Source of the DNA: Phellopilus nigrolimitatus
Lineage: Eukaryota > Basidiomycota > Agaricomycetes > Hymenochaetales > Hymenochaetaceae
DNA: 64,000 nt
Direction: 5' to 3'
Assembly (NCBI GenBank): GCA_021029095.1
Contig: JAJOHG010000119.1
Location: forward strand, 21,923 to 85,922
The notes beneath the pieces were generated by a model. The model had not been told where the DNA came from. It did no database searches and saw only the letters and a program-made list of their open reading frames with translations. The translations under genes and the position numbers were made by a program. This document shows, piece by piece, positions 33,270 to 44,973 of the stretch. How positions within the stretch are numbered: position 1 is the first letter of the stretch; every line of letters starts with the position of its first letter.

Positions 33270-34841
33270 ACATACTCGCCTCATCTTCGTTGGCTTTTCT
33301 TGACTCAAAAGGACAATCCCTCCTCTCCGCACTATCTTACTACCGCTGTTTCGTCTTTGGGACTAACGTTTCTGGCTCTCTCTACCATACACACTTCACG
33401 ATTATAGCGCACCCGCACGCACCACACCGCCTTCACGTTTTCCGGCCGTTCTCTGCACTTCTGGTTACTTATTACTCATACTGTCTGTTGTATCGCTTGG
33501 GTTACTACGTCGCTGTCAAGTACTTTATTGTCTTTCGGTTTAGTTTGTTTAGAAGAATTCGAATGTGTTTTACTATGTGCCGTCCGAGATTTCGACTTTG
33601 AAAAGAGTTGCACAAAAAGAAAGGTACATTCACCTACCCCAGCGGTTTCTGCTGACTCTTTCGGTGATTTAGGGTTAGAAAATGAAACTTCAGCTTTCTC
33701 GCTTGCTTTGTCATCATCAGCCAAAAAATGACATCTTCGTCACATTGTCCAAAATGAATCTCTTTTCATGGACTCTGTTTAGCAGATATACTATAAACGG
33801 TATAATATAGCTGATAGCAAGAAAGCTCAATTTTTACTTGCAAGTTCAAAAAGACTGAGTTGCATGATGCTATTCGAACAGTGTTGGTGCTAGCGGCCCA
33901 GTAACCCAATGCCGAGATGCCGCTTTGTCTGCGTAAGCGATTATCGTTACCAAAAAAGGAAGAAAACCCTTTTATTCTTCACTTTTTGGCGCTTACACAG
34001 TTCGACAGCTACCTGTATATGCCAGGCGTCGAAATAGTAAGATGCTCAACTTTGAGCTCTCTTACTTCTGAAAAGGTCAAGTCTACATTACGCCATGGCA
34101 AGCTACATGTTACCATATGGCAAGAAAGAACTGACATCGACAACATCGGCCTCTTCCGTATTCAGCTTTTACAATAAACACGTGTGATTCTTCCGCGCTG
34201 CTGTCGTGAAGATTACTCTCGAGGAGCAGTATCACAACCTTCGTATCTTCATCTCGTGGATCAAAGCACGCCGGGTAGCTTCTATTAATTCGCGTCAAAC
34301 ATCGGAGCACTGACCGGCCTTCCATCGCAGGCTCTTCTGACTGTCCAGATCACCTCTTCCAGTCAAGCACCGTCCTAAATGCTTTAATTCGCTTTGCAAT
34401 TATCTCATCGCCCGCAATCCCTCTCTATCTTCGCACGTCTTCTGCGAAAAGAGACTTTATATGATCATGCCAATTACTCAAATCGAGGAGACATGGCCTC
34501 GACGATTCAATTTCCGCGAGCACGTGTCTTGCGCATGTCGCGGCATCTTTCTTCGTGCAGAAGCTCAACGCGATTATCGCGCGTCCGGAGGCCGTATTCC
34601 ACGGTGACGGGGGCAATTTCCGTGCCCTCTTCAAGGGATCACTAGCGTGCTGGGTGCCCAAGTCCCCCCGCCTCGATGTTTCCTGTAGGCATCGTGCTGC
34701 GCCTGATATGCGCGCCGGGGCACTTCAAATGCTCGCGAACCTCCCCTCGTCGCTCTCGTCACTCCCTCTCCTCCCTCCTCCCCATCGTTTCCTGAGGCGC
34801 CACCCACACCGCCCGCCCGCTCGCTATCTCCACCCACCGCG
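33270..34841. other. intergenic region without recognised genes
   Basis: About 1.6 kb. Short open frames near 33530-33730 on both strands lack family similarity or splice support. The last 150 bp are pyrimidine-rich with many CTCC runs directly before the ATG at 34842, typical of fungal promoter/5' UTR sequence. Confidence 0.4.
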
Positions 34842-37800
34842 ATGTCGTCGCCAATGCCGACGCCGGCGTCCACGCCGAAGAAGTCCTTGCGCCAGCGCAT
34901 GGGCACCGCCGTGCGCCGCAACTCGTCCTTCCTGCTGCCCTCGCGCCCGGGCACGCCCACTGCGCGTGCGCACGTCGAGGATCCGTTCGCGGCCGCGGTG
35001 CCGCACTCGCCTCCGAAGTCCGCGACGCACTCTCCCCCGAAGTCTGCGACGCTCTCCTCGTCAAAGACCGCGTCCGTGCTTTCGGTGGAGAACCCTGCAG
35101 CTGCGCCGACTCCAGCACCCGAGCCGCCCGCCGCGCAGGAGAAACAGCCGGCCGAAGCAGATACTCCTGCCCCGCCCGCCGAGGCTGTCCCCGCCGCGCC
35201 CGAGCCTGCGCCCGAGGTCCCAGCAGAACCGGTAGCACAGGACGGTCCGCCGCTTGAGAAATCCAAGTCTCTCCGCTCGCGCATGACCTCGGTCGTGCGC
35301 CGCAGCTCGTCGTTCGTGCGGCCCTCACGCTCGGTCACGCCGGTGCGGCGCAGGGACAGCTCGGACACGCACACGCCTGCCCCGTCTGTGTACGCACCCG
35401 AGCCTCCAGCAGAGCCTACTCCATACGAGGCTCCGCCAGTTGAGGAACCGCAGCCTGCCCCCGAACCCGAGGCACCTGCGCCTCCGGAGGCAGAGGCTCC
35501 CTCAGAACCGCCATATCACGAGGAACCCCAGTCGGAGCGTGCGAATACCGCAGAGCCCGCCCACGAAGCCCCAATCCACGACTCCCCGAGGTCGATGTCC
35601 CGCACGGCGTCCCGCGAGAGCTTCGCCCACTCCGAGCACGCGCCCTCTGCCGACAGCATGCACATGCACATGACAGAGTCGCCGCGGGCGCTCTCCGTCA
35701 AGACCTCGCACGAGAACCTGCTGCAGGAGCTCAGCCCCATCCTCGAGGACGAGCGCTCCGCGGTCGAGGACAGGAGCTTGCACGTCGCGTTCGCCGTCCC
35801 GAGCAACGCGCCCCCGTCGCGGCTCGCCGTGCCCGCGGCGGACCCCGTGCCGGGGCTCGGCCCAAGCTTCAGCAACTCGAGCGACCGGACGACGCCGCGC
35901 GCGCACCCGCCGCCGTTCGCGCCGGCGCCGGCGCCGTTACAGCCGCCCTTCGCGGGCGAGAAGGGAAAGGAGCGGGAGCAGAACGGCAGTGCGGCCCCGA
36001 TGCCCATGCCCGAGGGGCTGCCGTACGATGGATACTTCGCGGCCTCGTCGCCGATGCCGATCCCTGCCAGGCCTGACGCACAGTAATGAACTTCCTTTCG
36101 ATTCTTTTTCCCGCTGATTGCTGACGTTTAGGCACAGCTACTACACCGAGGATCCGTTCCGGGATCCAGACCCGCTTCCCGTGTCCACAGTGCCGTATGA
36201 CGGAATGCCAGTGTAAGCGTTTTTTTTTTTTCGTGCAGACGTAAATCTGAGATAAATTAAACGTACGTCAGGCCGGAAACCAGAGCGCCCGAACCTCTGG
36301 AACAACGCGCAGCGGTTACTGTGGATCCACTGCACCAGCCAGTGGCCTTTCCTCTTCCTTCTCTTGACGATGTCACTACACGGTAAGGCAAATATCATCT
36401 AGCTATTGGTCTATGAGATTGAACGCTTCCCGCCCTAGAAACCTTCGGAACGTTCCGTCAGACTACACGCTCGCGGCCCATAGTAGTAAAGCACCAAGCG
36501 TCTCTCAAGAACTTGAGACTGAGTGAGTCTATAGAACATTTTTCCGACTCTTCTCTGACCTTTCTCTACCTCAGCGAGACTCTTCCTCTTCTCTCGCGCG
36601 CTAAGAATGGGGCCTCGAATAATATCAAGTAAATCTCGTCTCTTGTATACTATCCGCCTCCGAACCTCATCATTTGTTTTCGCAGCTCCGCATGGACTCC
36701 CCGTCCGACCTATCAGAGCCACGGCTGGAACGCTTACACCCTTCCGGACTCGACGACATACTACTCGCACCCGGGGATGCGCATCACCACGGACATCGAC
36801 CTCCAGAACCTGCGGAAACTCGGGGCGGTGACGGGGTACATCGACAAGAAGCTGGCCAAGGAGGCCTCCTCCCCGTCTGAAGGCTGGGAGATATGGTTGC
36901 ACGACGAGGGCGTGATGCGCGAGGACGTTGCTCCGGTCCGATGCTGGATCAATCACGCTGAGCGGGCGCTCGGGCCCTGGCCGCCGCCCACAAACGGGCC
37001 GATCGAAGTTGCGAACCAGACCTCTGATGGCCGTGAGTGATCTTGCTATTTTCTTGAGTCACATTAATTAACCAGATCTCGTGGTAGGCCTTGACCTCGA
37101 ATACAAGTATTGGGCTTTTATGGAATCGCATCCGGCCCATATCTCCCTGCCTGCCAACGCTTACTCCGAGGCCCTTGATGTGCTGACGTGGTCATACACC
37201 GGTAAGTGTACTTCATGATTCTTGGTATGTTACGTTGCAGTAATCAATATCGCCTAATTTTAGATCGTCTGCTTAAGACGCACCGCCGTGCCCCTCCACC
37301 TTTCACCCAGCACGAGAGCCATGAGCTCATTGAGGTTCTTCGAGCAACATCTGGTACTTTCACGAGCACGATATGCGTCTTCTTTCGATTTCCGACTAAT
37401 CACGCACCTCACAGGTTCTGAATCACCCCTCCAGGCGGCCGTTCAAACGAAGATAGTTGCGCGTATTCTCCGCCGAATTGGTGGGTAGTCACACTTTCCT
37501 CCAAGAAAATCCCGTTTTTAACTTTCACATAGTACAATGGAAACAGCACTATCACCTCGAGAAGGCTCTGCCTCACGGCGCCGCTGCAGGGGCTAATTCT
37601 CGCGGCAGTCGTGGTGTATCATACGGTCGAAGGTTTACCGACTTCGTGCTCGCATGGCTATGCTTCGGGATCCCGTACCTTTACGCCAACCGGCATATGT
37701 ACCAGCGCTACGACGAGGAGAGTGGGCTGATGAGGTCAGCTGGGCCCATGATTGTGGTGGGCGCCAGCGTCTGCATAGTGGCATGTCTTTCGGGATTCTT

Positions 37801-38319
37801 CTTGACGATCCGTCGCGCTGATCTCATACGCCAAAAAGGCTGCAATCGTGCTGACCGCCGCGGTGACGTTCCTCGCGCTGCCCGGCCTGGACAGCACGGC
37901 CCGGACGGCGGGCCTCGTCGCGATCGTCGGAGCGGCTGCGAGCCTGGGGACGACCCTGATCGCAGCGTTCCGAAGATCGTTCGAAATCCAGCGAATGGCA
38001 CCGCGCGGCGGAGAAGGTCTCGTCGTGACGATGTCGACGTTATCTGTAAGCGTGCCTTACTGATGAGGTGGACACTGGCTGATAATTGATCCCGGCTTGA
38101 CAGGGGGGTAGTGTCTTGTTGTCGCTACCTGCGGTATTCCTTGCGTATTCAATAATCGCTTTTCTTGCCGGTGTAGTTCTTTATGTGTTCCGCGGGACGG
38201 TCATTGTCGACCCCTCGCACTGGACGAAGTTCGCTTCCTATACGAAATGGACGACCGTCGGAGGGCTGGCGTTTGTCGGCGGCGTGTTGATCACGTCCAT
38301 GTTCGTTGTGCGACATTAA
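34842..38319 (+). CDS. WW-domain-like multi-pass membrane protein
   Basis: Twelve exons (34842-36082, 36132-36212, 36272-36382, 36439-36522, 36575-36628, 36686-37032, 37076-37201, 37264-37353, 37415-37480, 37533-37768, 37839-38045, 38104-38319) encode 952 aa. Residues 1-420 are Pro/Ala/Glu-rich and disordered, with a repeated basic motif (KSLRQRMGTAVRRNSSFLLP and KSLRSRMTSVVRRSSSFVRP) that could be phosphorylated or bind membranes. A WW-like segment lies at 527-553 (W..., GWNAYTLPDSTTYYSHP), followed by TDIDLQNLRKL and YKYWAFMESHP, features of a widespread Agaricomycete family. The C-terminus has about five hydrophobic segments (FVLAWLCFGIPYLY; about 801-826; 834-856; 883-906; 930-948). Splicing of exon 10 to 11 was chosen to keep the membrane segment continuous (VVGAS joined to AAIVL). 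Function unknown. Confidence 0.8.
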
Positions 38320-38488
38320 ATGCTGTATCAACGATGTATCCGTTCCTTTAACAAATCGTCCCATCACTATGTATTTCCTCTGCTGTTCTCATGCCTTGTC
38401 GTCTGGAATATGGATATGGGTTTTTGTATCGTCTACTTGTTCACACGCATGCCAATAGAACCACTGTATGTACATGTATATGAGTAAA

Positions 38489-38930
38489 TTAATTCACTTG
38501 CTGTGGGTTCTCATTTGATCCCTGTAGGACGAAATACTCTGTGCCATATAGGCCTGCGCAAACCGCTGTTGCTCCAGTAAGGAAGACAGAGATTGGATTG
38601 CGCGGTGCGGTCAGCGAGCGTCGTCCATTCCAGAAGAGGTATATGAGCGGCCAGGCTGACGAGACGAACGTCCTCAACGGACGCTTTGTTTGTGAAAATA
38701 CAGAGCATTTCATACCTGTGGATATACCACTCCCGTTTAGCGAGTCACCGGTCGAAAGGGCATAGCCAGCGCCAAACATGATCATTGAAAATCCCACACG
38801 CTGGGGAAACGGCGGCAGATTTGCAAATGAACGGGGAGGTAAGGCCGAACTCGCAAGAACTTAGAAGGAAAGAAAAGATAAATATAATTGCTTATCCAAG
38901 AACAGCTACCTAGAATCTGGTTATGTTACT
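38489..38930 (-). CDS. small conserved membrane protein (Aim19-like?)
   Basis: Minus-strand frame with the last intron at 38655-38715 (61 bp, phase 1). The C-terminal part reads FANLPPFPQRVGFSMIMFGA, GYALSTGDSLNGSGISTA, WPLIYLFWNGRRSLTAPRN and FLTGATAVCAGLYGTEYFV, giving three hydrophobic segments with the GD.xNGSG.xTAW motif seen in small fungal mitochondrial membrane proteins of the Aim19 type; this assignment is from memory of the pattern and uncertain. Upstream coding (PAWSLASLFLASS) is reached through another intron (about 38870-38930), and a first exon starting MATLEDTGISAASQRLLVQL at 39282 is plausible, so the 5' end given is only approximate. Confidence 0.5.
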
Positions 38931-39256
38931 CACACAATGAGGCCAGAGACCAGGCGGGCCAGCTTGATTGGGAATATCAGTTTTTCAAAAGAAAAAATAA
39001 CAGGGAAAAAGAACGCTTGGCGTACGGTGATTGTGAATAAGGACGAATCGCATTAAGCAGTTTTCCCTCGCGACTTGTCATGGTCCTCTTCTTGTTCAAG
39101 AGAATAACTCCAGAATTAGTTGTGAGGATACATGTGAGTAACGAAGAATATCGTTGGTGGCGTGGACGCGTAGTCGTGTCCATTTCCGTAAACTCCGCTT
39201 GAATACAGTCGGCTACCCCAGCAAGTTGAACAAGCAGGCGTTGGCTGGCTGCTGAA

Positions 39257-40590
39257 ATGCCAGTATCTTCCAATGTCGCCATCACAGCGGAACACTACCA
39301 GATTATTGGAATTCCATCGGCCTCACTCTTCCCGGCAGTCTTCATACTATCTAACAGACGAAAGTAAAAAGTAAGCGCACCAACTTGAAAGGAATATAAA
39401 GTAATCAGACCGTTAACTCTGATTGCTTCAGGTGTCTTCGGAACCTAGCATCTTACAGAGTGCCTAAGACGCTCAGGAGAAAAGGACCTCTATCTCTAAG
39501 TGCAGCTGTGCTTGTGGCTCTTTTTATTGGGCGGATGGGAGACCTGTACGTTCTCCTAAGTCAGTGAGTGCGCACGTGTTAAACCATGCTTGTTCTTGGT
39601 TTGACGGATGTTTTCAGACGATCAGCGACGTCACGCTCGTACGCAGGAGACACATCCCTTCCTGGAGGAAAGGCTGAAGAACAAGATCGCAATATTGAAG
39701 ATACAGCAGTATGGCTGTCCCTTAGCACTCTTAGCGGCTGCTTACTCCGCTTGTTTAGCGAAGAGAGGCTTTCGAAGAAGTACATGCGCATCTTTCCAAT
39801 ATCGTTTCGCAGCTAATTTCTTGAATTGACCTCCGCTCAGATTGGACTCAGCTTGGACAAGCAGAAAGTCCCGCTGCTATGTATACTTGAGCCGTTTCTA
39901 GCGGGAAACCAACTGATCGTGACTCCGTAAGCGCATGTTCTGAGTCTTACAACAAACTTTTAACTCACAAATGTTTAGCGTGGTTGTCCTTATTCTCGAT
40001 AATTCACTGAGAGTGAGAGGCAATGTAGCTTCGGGTGTTAACTTCCGCCTGAGGTTATAACTCGCAGCCCATGCTCAACCAAGCGGAAGTCGCGTCCTTG
40101 TTTTCTCACCCCCTCAAGTCTTTCTTAAGCACAGAGGCCCCTTCTCGACAGGATTCATTCGCAGAGGAGATACCATATTACACCTATCAAGATTATCCAT
40201 GGACCCGGGGCGACCGGAATCGCGAGATCCGCATGCATAGATTTCTAACAGGTCGAGAGGCTGGAGGAATCAAGCCCGTTTACGGACTCACAGCGTGCGT
40301 AGCCTTGATTCTGCTCCATGCTTGAAGTTTCACTTCAATCTTGCTCCAGATCAATATTAATTCGTGCGGCATCTATCGGATATGCACGAACTCCAGACTT
40401 CGATGTCTTGGCTCCGAACCAGCCGACCATGACAGAACGTATCGATAATGCTCTGCGCCATGATTTGCAATTCGCCCAAGCTTTGAAAGACAGGCCTTCA
40501 CGACATCGCTCTTTGCCCATCGCGAGTGCGCGGAAGACCCTCGAGCCTCGGTCCCGCGAAAAATGGCCACGGATGAAAAGCCGACTATGA
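39257..40590 (+). CDS. Nudix hydrolase, CoA diphosphatase type (NUDT7/Pcd1-like)
   Basis: Eight exons: 39257-39363, 39459-39563, 39618-39708, 39759-39779, 39841-39926, 39979-40012, 40068-40294 and 40350-40590; 303 aa. The family cleaves CoA and CoA esters to phosphopantetheine and 3',5'-ADP, usually in peroxisomes. Diagnostic sequence: the UPF0035-type lead LYVLLSQRSATSRSYAGDTS, then LPGGKAEEQDRNIEDTA, RREAFEE, IGL: the Nudix box, with Asp in the first acidic position as in NUDT7-like proteins. Then KVPLLCILEPFLAGNQLIV and a C-terminal conserved block (VYGLTASILIRAASIGYART). Exon 4 is a 21-bp microexon that encodes exactly RREAFEE. The first intron uses a weak GTAAAA donor, so the N-terminus is the least certain part. 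No clear PTS1 tripeptide at the C-terminus (SRL is the end: KSRL, which is close to the SKL consensus). Confidence 0.85.
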
Positions 40591-41366
40591 ATTCTGATGG
40601 AAGAACACTTTCGTACCGTCTATGTGCAAATACGCGACTGTTATTATTCTCTTTGTCATGCAATGTGTGAGCACAATGTGAGTTTTCTATGATCGCGAGG
40701 AAGCCGCCGCTCACTGTTATACTTGAATCTCGAGTTGGTGAAAATTTGACAACACAGTTAAGATCGATAGGTCGAAGCCAGGAGATGATGTGTTAAAAGA
40801 AAAGGTTCTGGAACTCACATATTACGCATGAATAAAGAATGAAATGAAAAGCCAGCCAGATTATCGAGATGTCTATAATGCCACCCCGTGTTCAGTATCA
40901 GGGCCACTACTGACTAAATAGTTTGTTGTTATCATCGATAGTACAGATCTTGCCCTTCCCTATCGTGCAATGAGTATATTGGGTCTGAACTTGACGCGTC
41001 GCAACGGGTTTTGATAGTATCGATGGTCTCGGAGAGAATCTGGCACGAACGCGTCGCGACTCGCGTCACAGTGCAATACAAGCTCAAACAGTAGGTAAAT
41101 AACGAATCTAACGTACAATAATGAGTATATAATATTATTGTAAGCACAGTGTAAGAGTATCAAGAAGTATATTGCAAGCTGGGAGCATCTGCTGCTTCAT
41201 TGTCATATTGTCCTAATAAGAAGATACTATATTATAGAAGGTCCCTGTTCCTTTCCGTAGTACACATTACAAATTACATGTATGTTAACAAATAAAAGCT
41301 GCACGTGAATCTAAAAGGAGGGTGGGTTAGTTGACATTGCGTAGTATCCCTGCACTTACGACAGTA
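40591..41366. other. intergenic region with GNAT 3' remnant
   Basis: About 780 bp. On the minus strand near 41310-41220 codons read IHVQLLFVNIHV, a typical late GNAT motif, after a TTTTAG acceptor; see the acetyltransferase entry. The rest (40600-41200) shows nothing recognised. Confidence 0.45.
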
Positions 41367-41885
41367 TCATCTGCTATACCTCCTTTTACGAATGTGTTGT
41401 AACGCCACATCGACCAGAAGGCTATCGCAGCCGTACTCTTTATATTTGCGAGTTACATTGACATGGATGTGTGCGATGTCCGACCTCGAGGCTTCAGAAG
41501 AACCATTGCGATTCTTGTGGATGAGGTCGACGTAATATCTGTCGAGGGGCGTTCCTATGAGGGTTCTTGGGTACTTCAATTTGAGCATGGGCCACCACGA
41601 CGCAGCGACCTCGCGCTCAAACTGCGCCGGATGTGCAGTGCCGACGACGTAGCCCACGATGCTTTCCATCTGTTCCTTCTCAAGCTCAGTCGTTTCGACG
41701 AGGACAAAGCAGAACCCAGACGGGAGATGCAAATAGGGGAGTGCGCGAACGTGAGAGGGGAGGTCTGGGTGGCGTATAAATTTCTTCGCGGACAGGCCGT
41801 TCTTTGCAGTGTGGAGGCATACGTGCGCGATAGAGGCGCTGTCAGCGACTGACGCAGGCCTAACGGTAATTTTCGGTGTGGGCAT
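41367..41885 (-). CDS. GNAT-family acetyltransferase, 3'-truncated
   Basis: Single minus-strand frame of 172 aa starting MPTPKITVRPASVADSASIA. It shows the GNAT N-terminal strand and helix, YLHLPSGFCFVLVE, GYVVGTAHPAQFEREVAASW and the core strand AHIHVNVTRKYKEYGCDSLL. In relatives this is followed by a glycine stretch and VHVQLLFVNIHVxxFYxRLGF, but here the frame ends at KRRYSR. One base out of frame the text continues GGIADDTV, and after a possible intron IHVQLLFVNIHV appears (near 41300), then diverges. So a frameshift or unusual splice removes the C-terminal acetyl-CoA-fold part. It may be a recent pseudogene or a sequencing error. Substrate unknown. Confidence 0.6.
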   Translation of the reverse strand: MPTPKITVRPASVADSASIAHVCLHTAKNGLSAKKFIRHPDLPSHVRALPYLHLPSGFCFVLVETTELEKEQMESIVGYVVGTAHPAQFEREVAASWWPMLKLKYPRTLIGTPLDRYYVDLIHKNRNGSSEASRSDIAHIHVNVTRKYKEYGCDSLLVDVALQHIRKRRYSR

Positions 41886-42589
41886 TGTGGGGAGACCCGG
41901 CGAGTAACATCACAAGAAGAGGCGATGTCGGTCTTTATGGCCTCAGATCCAAAATAGGCTTACCTGAGTGATACGCCAGAGGGCGTATACGTGGAGGGTG
42001 CCTGGATTATATCCCCAAGGGATAAATCATCCTTACGGAATCTACCTACGAGATTGCGAGTCCGATCGTGAGCGGGGCAGATCCATTTTATAATTTGGGT
42101 GTATCTGGGTCATATGCAGAGGTCGATGAAAGGACGTTCTAGAATATTTCACTTGGACGATTCTGCCAAGTGAAGTTGCAGTCTCCAAGGAACAGCGATC
42201 AGTGGCAGGAGTTGAACATCGATATTTTTTTGTATAAGTTCTTGACGTGCTTGAATTCGAATTCAATGGAAAGTTGACGCGGGGAAAGCACAGTGTGGCG
42301 TGGGATGATTATTTAAGCGACGGCGCACTTCCTCATCGGGCGCTCGGCGCTCTTGATCGTCGACAGCATCCTCTTGACGAGCTCGATTCTGACTGTTCTC
42401 CGCTGTAGTCTACGATACCATGGTGACTCGGACGAAACGGGCTTTTAAGGATACCATTTTCAGATCAACAAATGGTCAATCTCGCAGGTCAATCTCTGGG
42501 GGGCGAGCCTGCAAGGGAAGCGGGGAAGTGGTCTTAAGCTGCCATCTCGCGTTCTGGCCTAGCTGTGTTATGCTTCTATCTAAATCGCC
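41886..42589. other. intergenic region between divergent genes
   Basis: About 700 bp separating the minus-strand acetyltransferase and the plus-strand DUF6593-type gene; contains both promoters. No coding sequence or repeat recognised. Confidence 0.4.
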
Positions 42590-43305
42590 ATGAGCTTCTT
42601 CGACGCGTCGGACCGCGGCGCACTAACTCTCACCCTCTCTCGGAACGACCCGCTCGACGCGACATACAGCACGGATGACGGGGAGCCGCTGTACCGCGTC
42701 TCGACACAGAAGACTAAAATGGGCAGCGGTAGCCGCCTAGGCGCTGCAGCGGAGGTCACCACCATTCAACGTATCCGCCGGCGCCCCGCCGCCACACGGC
42801 GTCGCCTGAAGAGCAGTCCTTTAGCACGGGGAGATGACATGATATGTGTCGCGACTATCGAGAGGAGACCTCTGTCCTTAACATCCGTTACTCTGAACTT
42901 CAATGGAACTGCTGTTCAGGCGAATAAGTTCTTGAAGAAGGAGAGACCCTTCTCAAGGTAAGCAGTCTTCGCATGATCCCTTTTTCTTCATTCATTAACT
43001 TCTATTCGTAGTGCGCGAGTGTTTCGCGCGCTCACCGGGGAGGTTTTGAAGTGGAAGCTGTCGACGCCGACACCGAAGGTATTTATTTGAGACTTGCTAT
43101 ACCATACCTTTTTTTCAATTTCAAGGATTGGTCCTAGTTGTACGACTCGAATAACAATAAAATCGCCAAATATTGCCGGCCCTTCCTACCCAGCCGGAGA
43201 GATTTTTCTTCCAAGACCGCAGTCATCGAGATCGCTGAGGGGATAGAGAGTGACAAAATGCTAGACGAGATCATTGTTTCCCTTCTTCTAACCTTTTTCT
43301 TATGA
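42590..43305 (+). CDS. DUF6593-type protein
   Basis: Three exons, 42590-42957, 43012-43078 and 43138-43305 (introns 54 and 59 bp, phases 2 and 0), encode 200 aa. The protein shows the pattern of the basidiomycete DUF6593 group: an N-terminal LTLSRNDPLDATYSTDDGEP, LYRVSTQKT, TTIQRI, FLKKERPFSS, ARVFRALTGEVLKWKL, LYDSNNNKIAKY and a C-terminal IEIAEGIESDKMLDEIIVSL followed by a hydrophobic end. The fold is thought to be a beta-barrel-like, tubby-related domain, but function is unknown. The third exon acceptor (TCCTAG) avoids an in-frame stop. Confidence 0.75.
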
Positions 43306-43805
43306 TGTGACAGTGTATGAGGGGCGAGTACCCATCTTTGTAGATTTCGCATTGATGAATTGCCCGGGTCATGTATCAAAAGTTTATACTGCCATCTTAT
43401 ATGTATTATTATGAACCTCTGTGCAAGATAAAACCCAACAAACTAAATACCACATACCATACGAGTAAGAGTCAAGAAATTAAGTAGGACGGGGATCATG
43501 ATCATGAGGGGTGAATACTAGTATATTGAAGACTGCATGAGAAGGAAGGGACAAGAATGCATGAGGTGGGAGGTATACAATACAGTGAGACGAAAGGAAG
43601 GCTGCTGAAACAAAAGACCGACGCAATTGTTTCGATTCTTCCGGCTCACAAACCCCACACATGGGCGAGCATAGGCAAAGCAAGTATCAAAATAATATAG
43701 AGGTTCCGTCGGGAGGTAAGTAGGGAACAGGGAGAAAAGGAGCGTCAAGAAGCCGACACACATGTAAACCTTCCGTCAAGAAAAAACAGAAGACAACGCA
43801 CGCCT
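43306..43805. other. convergent intergenic region
   Basis: About 500 bp between the stops of the DUF6593-type gene and the minus-strand Cys-rich gene; presumed 3' UTRs, no coding sequence. Confidence 0.4.
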
Positions 43806-44973
43806 TTACCGCGCGGGCCATAGCATCGCTTCCGCGCTCGGTTTATCCGGAGACTCAGGCTCGTTGACGATCAGCATTCCGTCTGGATCGTATTCCGCCC
43901 CCGGCTCCTCTTGCTCTTGCTCTTGCTCCTGCTCAGCGTAGCCGTACGTGTACTCCGATTCGTCGACCGTCGTAGACACACCTTCCCAGCCCTGCGCCGC
44001 GGCATCGCGCGTCCTACTTGCTGTCGAAACGGATGGAATGGTGGCACGCGAGCCGTGCGTATGTGCTATAGCACTTTCGGGAAATTCGAATGCGGGCGAG
44101 GAGTTGACAGCACTGAAGAAGAATGTGTAGATATACTGCGCGCTTGAATTGACAACCTGCCGCGCGGCGCGAGACGCACGCGACTGATCACGCGTGAGCG
44201 AAGACGTTGCTGTGGCCGCCTGACATGGCATATATATGTTTCCAAGCGCATTTCCGCTGCGCAAATATGTCAGCCCGCAGCCAACTAGAGACCGCGCAGA
44301 CTCACCAATTTGAGCAACCGACGCCGTGCCAACGGCATCCGCACGCGAACTGCTTCGGCTGTCCGCCTCGCTCGAAGTACATCTTGTCGAGCGGGACGAC
44401 GACGTCAGCCGCTTTCCCACGTGCCTGCCATGTCCCGTTCTTTGTGCGTGGCGTCCCGTTCGTGTGAATCAGCGCTCCGCACCCCGTCGACTTGCGAAAC
44501 CGTTGGGGTGCACGAGTAGATGGCGTCGGCGCTTCGAACGGCTCGGGCAGCGGGCTCGGCTCGTACGGCTCCTCGTCTCCAAACTCCCAATCCTCGTAAC
44601 CGCAATATATCGCGTAGCTCGAGCCATGATGGCCATCCGCCTCTTCTTCCGCCTTTGTCGGATCAGGGATGTCCGGCCAAGGTGGGTACACCGCCGGTGG
44701 GTTGACCGGGCTCACGTCCGTCCACGGTGGCGGCGGTACGACGATCTGCGCGAGCGGCGGGCGGTTCCACTGGTACTCAGTGCCGTTGAGTAGCGTCTCG
44801 CCCACCGCACCAGCGAAAGAGGACGAGGACTGTCGGTTAGCTCGGTGGCCGGTTATAGCGCCCCTCCTCCGCAGTCTGCTTGCCTCGCCAGTTCTGACAA
44901 GGTCTGAGAGTGCCATGGGCTCTTCTTCCTCGACTTCAGTCGGTACAGAGCTTGAGTAAGTTGAGGTGGACAT
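43806..44973 (-). CDS. hypothetical protein with Cys-rich zinc-binding-like motif
   Basis: Two minus-strand exons, 44973-44306 and 44256-43806, with a 49-bp phase-2 intron, encode 372 aa. The N-terminal half is acidic and Pro-rich (YPPWPDIPDPTKAEEE, PYEPSPLPEPFEAP). The central part reads STGCGALIHTNGTPRTKNG, then FACGCRWHGVGCSN-CGNALGN, IYMPCQAA: a set of Cys residues (C.C..., C..CGN.LG) that resembles a zinc ribbon spanning the intron. The C-terminus contains an EQEQEQEQEEPG run. A family seen widely in mushroom genomes as hypothetical; function unknown, nuclear location plausible. Confidence 0.7.

Noticed and set aside
37735..37838. Keeping the hydrophobic stretch CIVACLSGFFLTI as an extra membrane segment of the WW-type protein
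   Set aside because: It leads into a shifted frame rich in Arg; using the donor at 37769 and acceptor at 37838 gives one continuous membrane helix in phase.
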